DNA of 64,000 bases from Clostridia bacterium (GTDB lineage Bacteria; Bacillota; Clostridia; Oscillospirales; Acutalibacteraceae). The position numbers and the translations under genes are program-made. Below, in pieces: positions 52,431 to 62,200 of the stretch. The stretch spans positions 26,525 through 90,524 of the forward strand of contig JAFQHU010000001.1 of the NCBI GenBank assembly GCA_017397845.1, in the 5' to 3' direction. Within the stretch, counting starts at the first letter, position 1, and each line of letters starts with the position of its first letter. The notes beneath the pieces are model-generated. The model saw only the letters and a list, made by a program, of their open reading frames with translations, did not search any database and was not told where the DNA came from.

Positions 52431-53081
52431 ATGTTTGAGATAAAATATTATTGCTCCGGAAAGTGCTCCGGGCGGGGATACTGTGTTGCACGTGCTGAAA
52501 ACAATAAGATGATACCTGCGACTTTTCCGAAATCAGTAAATGAATTCATTTGTCTGGACAGTTTTGATTTGGCTCTGTTCTGTGATGGAACAAAGTATCA
52601 CTTAATGCTGTTGGATGTTGAACATCCTGAGAAACATACGATGAAAGCAGTAGATGATTCGGGTGCAAGAATAAAAATAAATATTTTGTTTTCAGTTGAT
52701 TTAAAGAATGAAGATAAAATACGAACATTGTTTTCTTATATATTTTTTAATTACGCAGAGTTTGCACATATTCTTTATGAAGCATATGATTTTTCGGTTC
52801 CTGATTCTATTGGTTATTCTTTCAATGAAAAATTGATTAATGATTATATAAAAAACTATGTATTGACCGCAGAGATAAAAGGCAGGATACGGAAGTTGTG
52901 TTATTACGGGGATTATTGTGAAGTCGATTCTGTGGAGTTTAAGGAACTGCTTGAAAATAAACTTCCGAGTAAAGACGGCGTTTTTTTTGCACACATGATT
53001 ACCGGTAAAAATACATTCGAAACTTTCTTTGACAGAGAGTATACACCATGGTATGTTTTAAATGAAAAACATTTCTGTTAA
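52431..53081 (+). CDS. Small protein of unknown function, accessory operon gene 4
   Basis: 216 aa, not recognised. The first 25 residues hold three clustered Cys (YYCSGKCSGRGYCVARAENN); the rest looks like a compact alpha/beta domain (FDLALFCDGTKYHLMLLDVE, then a helical half LFSYIFFNYAEFAHILYEAY). No signal peptide, membrane segment or catalytic motif is evident. The ATG at 52431 is chosen because AGTAGGTG lies 6 nt upstream; a GTG at 52422 overlaps that site. It lies 28 nt after gene 3 and completes the operon. It could be the effector, adaptor or target of the GTPases. Confidence 0.62.
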   Translation: MFEIKYYCSGKCSGRGYCVARAENNKMIPATFPKSVNEFICLDSFDLALFCDGTKYHLMLLDVEHPEKHTMKAVDDSGARIKINILFSVDLKNEDKIRTLFSYIFFNYAEFAHILYEAYDFSVPDSIGYSFNEKLINDYIKNYVLTAEIKGRIRKLCYYGDYCEVDSVEFKELLENKLPSKDGVFFAHMITGKNTFETFFDREYTPWYVLNEKHFC

Positions 53082-53160
53082 TTGTTGTTGAGATGATGTG
53101 GAAGCTTCGTGGTCTTTTCAAAATATTTTTCAAAAAAACCGAATTATTTTCAAAAAAATG

Positions 53161-53189
53161 TTGATTTTTCATTTCTCTTGTGTTACAAT
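53161..53189 (+). promoter_or_regulatory. Promoter of rpmE
   Basis: TTGATT (53161-53166), 17-bp spacer, TACAAT (53184-53189). It separates rpmE transcription from the GTPase operon. Confidence 0.6.
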
Positions 53190-53233
53190 ACCATTCGTTA
53201 AATAATGCAAAGAGCCGAAAGAGGTGAACAAAA

Positions 53234-53437
53234 ATGAAAAAGGATCTCCATCCCAACTACGAACAGACAGAAGTAAGATGTGCTTGCGGCGCAAAGATCG
53301 CTACAGGTTCCACCAAAAAGGATATGCGTGTTGATATTTGTTCAAACTGCCACCCCTTCTTTACAGGTAAGCAGAAGCTTGTTGATACGGGCGGACGTGT
53401 TGACAGATTCAATAAGCGTTTCAATCTCAGCAAATAA
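53234..53437 (+). CDS. rpmE: 50S ribosomal protein L31, zinc-binding type
   Basis: 67 aa. It begins [20 protein letters not shown] and carries the zinc ligands CAC (36 and 38 type) and [13 protein letters not shown], so it is the C+ form, not the zinc-free paralogue. [14 protein letters not shown] ends the protein. AAGAGGTG precedes the ATG. Own promoter at 53161 and terminator at 53455. Confidence 0.97.
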   Translation: MKKDLHPNYEQTEVRCACGAKIATGSTKKDMRVDICSNCHPFFTGKQKLVDTGGRVDRFNKRFNLSK

Positions 53438-53454
53438 TCATTTTTATGTGAATC

Positions 53455-53487
53455 AGACGATGCAGCTTTTGTATCGTCTTATTTTCA
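53455..53487 (+). terminator. Terminator after rpmE
   Basis: AGACGAT / ATCGTCT stem followed by TATTTTCATTTT. Confidence 0.7.
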
Positions 53488-53573
53488 TTTTACCAATAAC
53501 GCATAATTCTCAATTGCGGTCGTGCGTTTAAAAATTCTGATTTTCGCATTCCGTATCGGAAAGGAGGTACACC

Positions 53574-54194
53574 GTGTCCGAATACCGTACAATAAAAAAT
53601 GAAAGCTGCGATGAATTCACAGTAAAAAAATCCCGCTTTATCGGCTACGTAAAGCCCGTAAAAACTCAGCAGGAGGCCTTGGATTTCATCGGCAGCATCA
53701 AATCAAAGCATTGGGATGCAACCCATAATGTTTACGCTTATGTCCTGCGTGAGGGCGGGGTGCGCCGCTTCAGTGACGACGGTGAGCCCCAAGGAACGGC
53801 AGGTATTCCCTGTCTTGATGTGCTTTTAAAAGAGGAGGTAACGGACTGCTGTGTGGTGGTGACCCGTTATTTCGGCGGTATAATGCTCGGTGCCGGCGGG
53901 CTTGTCAGAGCCTATTCCCACGGGGCAAAAATCGCACTTGATGCGGGCGGAATCATCACCATGTCCCTTTGCAAAATCGTTACTGCTACCGCCGATTATA
54001 ATTTTTACGGCAGATTGGTGCCTCTTATCTGCGAAAACGGCGGGATAGTGGAGGATACCGAATTCACCGATAATGTCACCGTAACCTTCCGTATTCCCGA
54101 AGGACTTCTGGATACATTCAGAGCGAAACTTGTCGATGCTTCAAACGGCAGATTTGACTGCCGGGTCATTGATGAAAAATTTTCTGAAATTTAA
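53574..54194 (+). CDS. YigZ/IMPACT family protein
   Basis: 206 aa. The UPF0029/IMPACT N-terminal domain is clear: FTVKKSRFIGYVKPV, KHWDATHNVYAYVLREGGVR, RFSDDGEPQGTAGIPCLDVL and VTRYFGGIMLGAGGLVRAYS. The C-terminal DUF1949 ferredoxin-like domain follows. Its biochemical role in bacteria is not settled; the eukaryotic homologue acts in translation stress. The start is GTG at 53574, 6 nt after AAAGGAGGT. It lies 62 nt upstream of dgt in the same direction. Confidence 0.93.
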   Translation: MSEYRTIKNESCDEFTVKKSRFIGYVKPVKTQQEALDFIGSIKSKHWDATHNVYAYVLREGGVRRFSDDGEPQGTAGIPCLDVLLKEEVTDCCVVVTRYFGGIMLGAGGLVRAYSHGAKIALDAGGIITMSLCKIVTATADYNFYGRLVPLICENGGIVEDTEFTDNVTVTFRIPEGLLDTFRAKLVDASNGRFDCRVIDEKFSEI

Positions 54195-54255
54195 TTTTAA
54201 AAATTTAGGGGAAAAAAGAAATTTTTTGCGTATATACATATAAAGGGGTGATAAA

Positions 54256-55254
54256 ATGTCTCATATCAGACTCAGGTCTTTGGAAAACGAAAGAAAAACC
54301 ATATCCGAATACGGCTTCCTTTGCGAAAATACACGGGGAAGACAAACCTTTGAAGAGGAATGTCCTGTCAGAACAGCTTTTCAGAGAGACAGAGACAGAA
54401 TTATCCACTCTCCCGCCTTCAGACGCTTAAAGCATAAAACCCAAGTTTTTCTTGCGCCTGACAGTGCCCATTACAGAACACGGCTTACCCATACTCTGGA
54501 GGTTTCTCAGATTGCCCGTACCATAGCCATGGGTTTGTCACTTAATGAAACTCTCACCGAAGCCATCGCCCTCGGCCACGATTTGGGACATACTCCCTTC
54601 GGCCATGCGGGAGAAAGGGCGCTCAACGAGGTATATCCCGGCGGCTTCAAGCATTATGAGCAAAGTCTCCGTGTGGTTGACTTTTTAGAAAACAAAGGCA
54701 AAGGACTGAATCTCACCTTTGAGGTAAGAAACGGCATTCTTTGTCATACCAAAGGCGAGGAGGCCTCCACTCTTGAGGGCAGAATCGTAAAGCTTGCCGA
54801 CAGAATCGCTTATATCAACCATGATATCGACGACGCTGTCAGAGGCGGTATCATCACCGAAGGAAATATCCCCGCCGAAGCGAGAAAAATTTTGGGCGAA
54901 ACGAAAAGTCAGCGAATCAATACTCTCGTAATGTCCGCCATAGAAAATACAAAGGACGAAATCGTTTTAGACAGCGACATACAGTCTGCCTTTGATATGC
55001 TTCATGAATTTATGTTTGACAGAGTTTACACAAACCCTGCCTGTAAAAGCGAAGAGGGCAAGGCAATAAAGCTCATTCAGGCTCTTTACGAATTTTTCGT
55101 ATCAAACCCCAATGAGCTTCCGAATGAATACATAACCATAGCCTGGAAGGAGGGCACCGAAAGAGCTGCCTGTGATTATATAGCCGGCATGACCGATGAT
55201 TATGTGCTGAAAGTTTACGGCGACTACTTCATCCCGAAGGGCTGGAACTATTAA
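54256..55254 (+). CDS. dgt: Deoxyguanosinetriphosphate triphosphohydrolase-like protein (HD domain)
   Basis: 332 aa, the short Firmicute-type dNTPase. It hydrolyses dNTPs to nucleoside and triphosphate (family knowledge). Motifs: RDRDRIIHSPAFRRLKHKTQ, HYRTRLTHTLEVSQIART (first HD His), ALGHDLGHTPFGHAGERAL (HD pair), and LADRIAYINHDIDDAVR (distal Asp). ATG follows AAAGGGGTG. It precedes dnaG and rpoD as in many Clostridia, but here a repeat-bounded element separates dgt from dnaG. Confidence 0.94.
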   Translation: MSHIRLRSLENERKTISEYGFLCENTRGRQTFEEECPVRTAFQRDRDRIIHSPAFRRLKHKTQVFLAPDSAHYRTRLTHTLEVSQIARTIAMGLSLNETLTEAIALGHDLGHTPFGHAGERALNEVYPGGFKHYEQSLRVVDFLENKGKGLNLTFEVRNGILCHTKGEEASTLEGRIVKLADRIAYINHDIDDAVRGGIITEGNIPAEARKILGETKSQRINTLVMSAIENTKDEIVLDSDIQSAFDMLHEFMFDRVYTNPACKSEEGKAIKLIQALYEFFVSNPNELPNEYITIAWKEGTERAACDYIAGMTDDYVLKVYGDYFIPKGWNY

Positions 55255-55255
55255 T

Positions 55256-55820
55256 AAATGCAAAATGCAAAATTCAAAATGCAAAATGGCTTGCGAGGTT
55301 CGGAATAAACCGATAATATACCGCCGCTTTATGAAAAATGCAGGCGTTTAATGAGGTGTTATTGTGTATAATGCGATAGAAGAAAAAAGCTTTGATTTTG
55401 CTGTGAGGACAGTCAATCTTTATAAGCATCTGACCAATGAAAAGGACGAGCATATATTATCAAAGCAGCTTTTAAAGAGCGGGACAAGTATCGGTGCAAA
55501 TGTTGCAGAAGCTCAGAAGGGGCAATCAAAGCCGGATTTTAATGCAAAGATGAATATTGCTTTGAAAGAAGCGAATGAAACTTATTATTGGTTGAGACTC
55601 TTACACAGAACATCGTACCTGTCGGAAAAAGAGTTTGTAAGCATATCAGAAAATATTAAAGAGATAATAGCAATTCTTGTTTCGATTTGTAAAAAAACTA
55701 ACGTATAATTTGAAAGTATACTTTTACTGCTCGAATTTCTGTGCGGTAAAGAATGTAAAACAGTTATTGCGGTAAATCCGCAACCAAAATTTTACATTTT
55801 GCATTTTGCATTTTGCATTT
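55256..55820 (+). mobile_element. Repeat-bounded element carrying a four-helix-bundle gene
   Basis: Left end of type 1 (55256-55327: ATGCAAA heptamers, ATGGC, GAGGTTCGG, GATAATATACCGCCGC). Then comes the gene at 55364. The right end is of type 2 (55738-55820: CTGTGCGGTAAAG, GCGGTAAATCCGCAACCAAA, inverted TGCATTT heptamers). The heptamer tracts point inward as terminal inverted repeats. It is wedged exactly between the dgt stop codon and the dnaG ribosome-binding site. A shorter relative with the same two ends and no gene lies at 35519-35761. Confidence 0.65.
55364..55708 (+). CDS. Four-helix-bundle protein (23S rRNA intervening-sequence / bAvd-like family)
   Basis: 114 aa. It matches the small family found in rRNA intervening sequences and related to the accessory Avd protein of diversity-generating retroelements: FDFAVRTVNLYKHLTN, LLKSGTSIGANVAEAQKGQS, ADF-like PDFNAKMNIALKEANETYYW, and LRLLHRTSYLSEKEF. 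All four amphipathic helices are intact. Start GTG at 55364, 5 nt after GAGGTG. No reverse transcriptase or variable repeat is nearby. It lies inside the repeat-bounded element. Confidence 0.88.
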   Translation: MYNAIEEKSFDFAVRTVNLYKHLTNEKDEHILSKQLLKSGTSIGANVAEAQKGQSKPDFNAKMNIALKEANETYYWLRLLHRTSYLSEKEFVSISENIKEIIAILVSICKKTNV

Positions 55821-55841
55821 AACAGAAAGGACGGTGTAATT

Positions 55842-57611
55842 ATGGCGCAAAGATTTTCCGACGAATTTCTCGCTGAGCTGCGTATGCGATGCGATATCGA
55901 GCAGATAATATCCTCATACACTCCGTTGAAAAGACGCGGCAAAAACCTTGTGGGTCTTTGTCCCTTTCATAATGAAAAAACACCGTCTTTTACGGTTTAC
56001 CCCGAAAGTCAAAGCTTTTTCTGTTTTGGCTGCGGAGCGGGCGGAGAGGTAATTTCCTTTATCCGCCGTGCCGAAAATTTGGACTATACCGAGTCGGTGC
56101 GTCTTTTATGCGACCGGTGCGGTATGGTGATGCCCAGCGAGGGCTACGATAACTCGCTTGCTGAAAAAAGAAAAAGGATGTATGAAATAAATAAAGAGGC
56201 GGCACGCTTTTTTCATTCCTGTCTCTTTGAAGAGCAGGGCAAAGCCGGTCTCGATTATTATAAAGAAAGAGGTCTGAAAAAAGGCACTATAATCCGCTTC
56301 GGTCTCGGTTATGCTCCCGAAGGTTGGCGTAATCTTCTTAACCATATGCGTGGTAAGGGTTACAGCTATGAAGAGCTTTACGAAGCCAATTTGGCAAATA
56401 AGAGCGAAAAAAACGGCAAGGTCAGCTTTTATGATTCCTTCCGTAACAGGGTGATGGTTCCCATCATCGACGTCAGAGGTAATGTGGTTGCCTTCGGCGG
56501 ACGTGTCCTCGACGACAGCAAGCCGAAATACATCAACTCCTCGGATACTCTCGTTTACAAAAAAAGTCTCGGTGTGTTCGGACTGAATATGGCGAAAAGC
56601 ACCAAAGAAAAAAGCCTTATTTTGGTCGAAGGCTATATGGATGCCATCTCTCTGCATCAGGCAGGCTTCGATAATGTGATTGCCTGTCTCGGTACGGCGC
56701 TTACAAACGAAATGGCGCATCTTTTGGCGAGATACACCGATGAAATCATTCTCTCTTACGATGCTGACGATGCCGGGCAAAAGGCAACCGACAGAGCCAT
56801 CGGTATTTTCTCCTCCATCGGCATGAAGGTAAGGGTTATCCGTTTGGAGGGCGGAAAGGACCCGGACGAAATATTAAAAAAATACGGTCCGGAACGCTAC
56901 CGCAGTCTTATTGACGGGGCGGCAAACGATATCGAATTTGAGCTTGTCCGTTTGCGCAAAGGCTTTGACCTTCATACCAGCGACGGCAAAATGAAATATC
57001 TCGAAAAAGCTGCCGAGGTGCTTGCGAAAACGAGCGTAATTGCACAGGATATATATACCTCCCGTCTGGCAGAAGAGCTGCAGGTGGATAAAAATAAAAT
57101 ATCCATCCGTATTGAACAGCTCCGGCGTCGGACACAAAGAAAAGAGGAGGGGCAGAAATACCGCAAAATTCAACAGGACTCCATGAGCCTGAATTCGAAA
57201 ATTGCCATGAAAAACTCCACCAATATCAGAGCCGTAAAGGCGGAAGAGCAGCTTTTGGGTGCTCTTTACCGTAATCCCGATTTTTACAGAGGGCTGAAAG
57301 AAGAAATAACGGCTGAGGATTTTTCGGTAAATGCACACCGGAGAATATTTACTCTTCTCTCGGAAAGAATAGAAGAACACAGAAGTTTGGAGCTTACCTC
57401 CTTTTCGCAGGAAATGACGAGTGAAGAAATGGACATCTTTGTACAGATAATAAAAAGGAATGAAAGCCTCAGACATACCTTCAAACTTTGTGCCGACTGT
57501 GTACAGGTTATGAGGGAAGAAAAGCAGAAAAGACAGCAGAATGTCTCTGCGGCGGATTTAAGCGATGAGGAATTTATTGCTTTGATCAATCAAAAGAAAA
57601 ACGGCCTGTAA
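55842..57611 (+). CDS. dnaG: DNA primase
   Basis: 589 aa. DnaG makes RNA primers at the replication fork. The N-terminal CHC2 zinc finger shows CPFHNEKTPSFTVYPESQSF and CFGCGAGG. The core has RFGLGYAPEGW, VVAFGGRVLDDSKPKYINS, the TOPRIM motif LILVEGYMDAISLHQAG and LSYDADDAGQKATDRA. The C-terminal DnaB-binding domain follows after a basic linker. Start at 55842 after AGAAAGGACGG; an in-frame ATG at 55806 lies in the repeat. rpoD follows 44 nt later, the classic macromolecular-synthesis arrangement. Confidence 0.97.
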   Translation: MAQRFSDEFLAELRMRCDIEQIISSYTPLKRRGKNLVGLCPFHNEKTPSFTVYPESQSFFCFGCGAGGEVISFIRRAENLDYTESVRLLCDRCGMVMPSEGYDNSLAEKRKRMYEINKEAARFFHSCLFEEQGKAGLDYYKERGLKKGTIIRFGLGYAPEGWRNLLNHMRGKGYSYEELYEANLANKSEKNGKVSFYDSFRNRVMVPIIDVRGNVVAFGGRVLDDSKPKYINSSDTLVYKKSLGVFGLNMAKSTKEKSLILVEGYMDAISLHQAGFDNVIACLGTALTNEMAHLLARYTDEIILSYDADDAGQKATDRAIGIFSSIGMKVRVIRLEGGKDPDEILKKYGPERYRSLIDGAANDIEFELVRLRKGFDLHTSDGKMKYLEKAAEVLAKTSVIAQDIYTSRLAEELQVDKNKISIRIEQLRRRTQRKEEGQKYRKIQQDSMSLNSKIAMKNSTNIRAVKAEEQLLGALYRNPDFYRGLKEEITAEDFSVNAHRRIFTLLSERIEEHRSLELTSFSQEMTSEEMDIFVQIIKRNESLRHTFKLCADCVQVMREEKQKRQQNVSAADLSDEEFIALINQKKNGL

Positions 57612-57655
57612 AGGTTGCGGATAAATAAGGTAATTAACAGAAAGGATATATAAAT

Positions 57656-58747
57656 ATGGACAATCAGGAAAAAAATTCATTAATCAAAGCGCTCATCGAC
57701 CGAGGCATCGCAGCCGGTAAAATCAATTCGACGGATATTGATACCGTGCTTGTTGAGGCTGATGTTGATGTGGATGAAATGGAAAAGGTTTATTCAAAGC
57801 TTGAAGCCGCCGGTGTTGAGATCGTTGACGACCTCAGCGATGAAATTCTCGAAAACATTTCCATCGATATCGACCTTCCGAAAGACTACGATAATTCCTC
57901 CGTGGTTGCCACAGACCCGAAAAGCGTTATCGACGACCCCGTAAAGGTTTATCTCAAAGATATCGGCAGAGTGCCCCTCCTTTCACCCGAAGAGGAAATC
58001 GAGCTTGCCATCCGTATTTCAAATAATGACAGAGAGGCAAAGGAAATTCTTACCAAGGCAAATCTGCGCCTCGTAGTATCCATCGCCAAAAGATATGTAG
58101 GCAGAGGTATGATGTTCCTTGACCTTATTCAGGAGGGTAACCTTGGACTTATAAAGGCTGTGGATAAATTTGACCACACAAAGGGCTTCAAATTCTCTAC
58201 CTACGCCACATGGTGGATAAGACAGGCCATCACCCGTGCCATCGCAGATCAGGGCAGAACCATCCGTATTCCCGTCCATATGGTCGAAACCATCAACAAG
58301 GTAAAAAAGACCAGCAATATGCTTTTGCACCGTGACGGAAAGGACCCGTCTCCCGAAGATATCGCCAAAGAGCTCGGTATGCAGACCGACAAAGTAAGAG
58401 ATATCCTTCGTATTTCTCAGGAGCCCGTTTCTCTCGAAACACCCATCGGTGAAGAGGAAGACAGCCATCTCGGTGACTTCATTCCCGACGAAGATGCTCT
58501 TTCACCCGCCGATGCCGCCGCCATGACCTTCCTTAAGGCCAAGGTAAACGAGGTGCTCGAAACTCTTACCCCCAGAGAGGCAGAGGTTTTGCGCTTACGC
58601 TTCGGTCTCCGTGACGGCACACCCCAAACTCTTGAGGAGGTGGGCAAAGCATTCAATGTTACCCGTGAAAGAATCAGACAAATTGAAGCCAAAGCTCTCA
58701 GAAAGCTCCGTCATCCCTCCAGAAGTAAGCATCTGAAGGATTTATAA
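57656..58747 (+). CDS. rpoD: RNA polymerase primary sigma factor SigA/RpoD
   Basis: 363 aa. Region 1.1 is present in short form (residues 1-75), region 1.2 is [20 protein letters not shown], and region 2 has [20 protein letters not shown] then [20 protein letters not shown]. Region 3 follows with [14 protein letters not shown] and region 4 ends [20 protein letters not shown]. It recognises the TTGACA-N17-TATAAT promoters seen throughout this window. ATG follows AGAAAGGA. It is co-transcribed with dnaG and has a terminator at 58769. Confidence 0.98.
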   Translation: MDNQEKNSLIKALIDRGIAAGKINSTDIDTVLVEADVDVDEMEKVYSKLEAAGVEIVDDLSDEILENISIDIDLPKDYDNSSVVATDPKSVIDDPVKVYLKDIGRVPLLSPEEEIELAIRISNNDREAKEILTKANLRLVVSIAKRYVGRGMMFLDLIQEGNLGLIKAVDKFDHTKGFKFSTYATWWIRQAITRAIADQGRTIRIPVHMVETINKVKKTSNMLLHRDGKDPSPEDIAKELGMQTDKVRDILRISQEPVSLETPIGEEEDSHLGDFIPDEDALSPADAAAMTFLKAKVNEVLETLTPREAEVLRLRFGLRDGTPQTLEEVGKAFNVTRERIRQIEAKALRKLRHPSRSKHLKDL

Positions 58748-58768
58748 TACCCCCGGTATAACATTTTT

Positions 58769-58797
58769 CTCCCTTGCATCAGCAGGGGAGTTTTTTT
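58769..58797 (+). terminator. Terminator after rpoD
   Basis: CTCCCTTGC-ATCA-GCAGGGGAG stem followed by seven T. The arms match those of the dispersed GGAGAGG repeat family, which may double as terminators. Confidence 0.8.
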
Positions 58798-58826
58798 ATG
58801 CAGGACGTTGATTTTCATCAGAAGCT

Positions 58827-58884
58827 GAAAAGCCTTTCTTGCTTTCGGGTGAGGCGTAACGCTACGGCTGACGGAGAGGCCTGT
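58827..58884. repeat. Dispersed GACGGAGAGG repeat, copy 5
   Basis: AAGCCTTTCTTGCTTTCGGG arm, GTAACGCTAC inner hairpin, GGCTGACGGAGAGGCC. Same family as at 49 and 59165. Confidence 0.55.
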
Positions 58885-58943
58885 TTGCTTAAATTACACA
58901 AAAAATCGCCCCTTTATTTTACATAAAAATCATCTTTAAACCG

Positions 58944-58972
58944 TTGACAAAAATTACCTTTGGATATACAAT
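58944..58972 (+). promoter_or_regulatory. Strong sigma-A promoter of the giant secreted protein gene
   Basis: TTGACA (58944-58949), 17-bp spacer, TACAAT (58967-58972). It lies about 265 bp upstream of the start codon, giving a long 5' UTR. Confidence 0.7.
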
Positions 58973-58979
58973 TATTATG

Positions 58980-59222
58980 TATAATTGGCTGTATTATATT
59001 TGTATGGCTCGAACTGCCGTAAAAGAAAAAATTATCCTGTAACAGGGGGTCAGACCTGATGGGTGATTGCTTCTTTCAGGCAAAGATACAATACGTGCCT
59101 CCTCTGAAAGGGGAGGGGGACCGCTTCAGCGGTGGAGAGGTCCTGTTTAATAACTCCCGCAAAGCCTCATTCTTCGGGAGAAGCGACAGCCGACAGGCTG
59201 ACGGAGAGGTAACTTTTAAAAG
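58980..59222 (+). repeat. Long 5' UTR holding two dispersed repeats
   Basis: Contains a CCTGTAACAGG hairpin near 59035-59045, GGGGGTCAGACCTGATGGG, then two copies of the GGAGAGG repeat family: 59100-59146 (CTCCTCTGAAAGGGGAGG, inner stem CCGCTTCAGCGG) and 59165-59211 (inner stem GACAGCCGACAGGCTG). No ORF. No known riboswitch recognised. Confidence 0.5.
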
Positions 59223-59236
59223 GAGATGATAAGAAA

Positions 59237-62200
59237 ATGAAAAACAAAACATTCAAAAAATCATTATCGGTTATTATGGCAGTACTGATGCTCTTGTCCT
59301 GCTGGGTATTCGTGCCCGGTGAGCATAACCATGTCAGTGCGGCGAATGAGACGGTTAATGTAACGACATCCTTTACCTTGAGCCCTCAAGGAAACAGAGG
59401 TAACGACGGTACATGGACAAGACTTGCTCTTACCGGTGAAAGCAATGCCGGCGGTACATCTGTCGTGCTTTTCAGATTTACTAATGCAGATCTTAAAAAG
59501 CTCGCAGAAAAGGATGTAGTAAATCTGCAATTTTATGCTTATTCCTGTACTGACAGATTAACACATAAAGGCGGCACAACTGTTAATGCAGATGTATATT
59601 ATATTACTCAGAACTACTCTTTTGTAAGTGCTCAGGGTACAAATAAAAGTGCTAATGTTACAGATACCGGTAACAGCGTCTTAGGAACTGATTATACCTA
59701 TGAAAATGCTCAGAACAGTGCTAAAACCTATTTCGGACTGTCCGAAGCTACTAAGGTAGGTTCCTTTGAACAGCCGAATATTAACGGACAGGGTGATGCT
59801 TCACTCAGAACCGGTGAGGCTAATTATGTGTACCCTGTTACGGATATAGTAAAGGAAAAAGCCGCCTCAGGCGAGGATCTCTCCTTTATCGTTATGCTCA
59901 GACAGGGATATTCCTGCTCCGGTGACAGAGGTTGGTCTGATATTTACATGGATTCAAATACTGTCGCTCTTTCGGGCTATAGTGCTTTGGAGGAGCTGAA
60001 AAGCCAGATAGAGGCTTATGAAAGCTATTTTTCAAACGGCATATTCTATACAAATCTCGTAAACAACTATAAAGCTTACAACGATGCGAAGCGTTATTAT
60101 GATGCTGTCAAATACGGCGGTGTGACGCTTGATGTTGCAACTGCTCAGGGCTATATGGCAGCGATCGATACCGCTATAGCAAATACGGGGCTTAACGATA
60201 CCTATGTCGATTATCTCAACACAGAGATTAAAAGTCAGAACGGAACTACGATAGGCGCCAATTACAGAAAAAATGTTATCTGGTATCCTTGGGACTTTTC
60301 GTGGGATATTACCTCCGACAGCGCAAAATATGAAATCCAGGACACCAGATTTTATTGGACGATGCCTAATATTATCGTTGGTATAACAAATGACAGCGAA
60401 ACAACCTTCCCGCTTCATACCTTCTTCTGGACCGATACAAGCAGCCGTTGGTTGAGATATATTATTGCCGGTTCAAGTGTAAATAACAATACAGCAAATA
60501 ATTCCGTAGCCGGTACAAACGATTTTACTGTTGCCGGAAACTGGAGAGTTTCAACTTACAATAACGGTCATACAGTCAGCAGCTGGGCATCCGGTGATCA
60601 GGGCTGGGGTGATTGGATTTATGAAAACGGATATGATTCATCTAAAAGTCTTGACAGCTTTGAAGATAATTCAAATAACTTGTCATATAGCCAACCATGG
60701 ATTTATCAGGTTTCTAATTATGCTACTATAAATAAATCGGCAGTCGGTGTTAATGCTTCTAACACATATGCAAAAATAAATACAGGCTTTACCTTCGGTA
60801 CATCTAAGAGTCAAAACAACGGTACTACCGATTATACCAGCCGATATGCCAGCACCAGCGGAAGAAACGGATATATATATGTCGTCTATATGGACACATA
60901 TAAAAACAATTATCAAAATTGGAAAACTCTTATTCCCGCCATTTCATATAAGAACTATGACGGCTTCGTTTACAGTAATGCCACAAATGTAACGCAACAT
61001 CTCGATTATGCTTCGGCTGTTTTGCTCAATCTCAATCTTGACTCTGAGTCACAGCGCACGACAAATATTGACTCCACTGTCACCATGTGGGCTCAGAACA
61101 TAAACAAGGGTGCAAACGACCTTGTAAACGCCAAAAATGCAGGCACCACGAGAGTAACAAACAAATATCTCGACCTTATAGCTGCTATCACAAATTCCGA
61201 AGCAACTTATGCAGAGGGAAGTGCAAAGTATACCTATTCCTCATGGAACGCCTTTAAGGCTGCCTATGATGCGGCGAAGGCACACATGGCTTCACTTAAT
61301 CCTGCCGAAGCCAACGTTCAGTACAGCTCAGATGCTACAGCTATCGGCAATCTTGCTACAGCTCTTGATAATGCGAGAAATGCTCTCGAAGTAAGAACTT
61401 ATGATGTAACATACGAAAATATGTTCTCCTTCTCTTCATGGGCAAATTCCGCTTCGGCTGTTATCGGCACATCTGCCAAAGGTTCAATGACCTATGATAT
61501 TGATGCAGGTACCATCACCGTCAATAATAACGGTGCAAATACACAGTCTAACCCCAATGACCATTATACGGCTTATGGTTTCGGTAACGGTCATTACAAT
61601 ATGACTCTCGTTCCCGGTGAGACCTATACCTTTGAGTACACCACATCAGGCGGTACAGGCGACCAGGTACATATTTTCTTCTATGATGATAACGGAAACG
61701 CTGTCGCTAACAAAGCAAACAGCGGCAATCCCTTTGCACATGCTTACGGCACAGGCAGAGGCACGCATACTTTCTCCTTCACCGCACCTGAAAACGCTAC
61801 AAAGGCAGCCTTCCGTTTCGGTTCGACTGTTCTCGGTGACTCGATAACCTTCTCCGATATCTTTATGTATTCTCATACAAGAGGAGATTATGCTGATATT
61901 GCAAATTGGACATACAGTCCTAACAGAGATGCTTTCACCTTTGGTCAGCAACTCGGTACAACTCTCGAAGTTCCCGAAAGACCCGGCTACACCTTTAATG
62001 GATGGTGGGTTGATTCTATTATTCCTAACGGTCAGAAGGATGAAGGCGAACAGGTTACCGACGGAAACGGTACAGTTGTTGCAGATCTTCAGAGCTTTGG
62101 CATCACTCAGGATTGGGTGCTTTATTCAGAATGGACTGTCAATAAATACACCGTAACTTGGAAAAATGAAGACGGTACAGTACTCGAAACAGATACTGAT

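Noticed and set aside
55364..55708. Diversity-generating retroelement (Avd accessory gene)
   Set aside because: No reverse transcriptase, template repeat or variable-repeat target gene is nearby; only the four-helix protein is present.
58980..59100. Riboswitch in the 5' UTR of the giant secreted protein
   Set aside because: The hairpins and GGGGGTCAGACC segment were compared by eye with cyclic-di-GMP, cobalamin and glycine motifs and none matched; the region is kept only as a repeat-rich leader.
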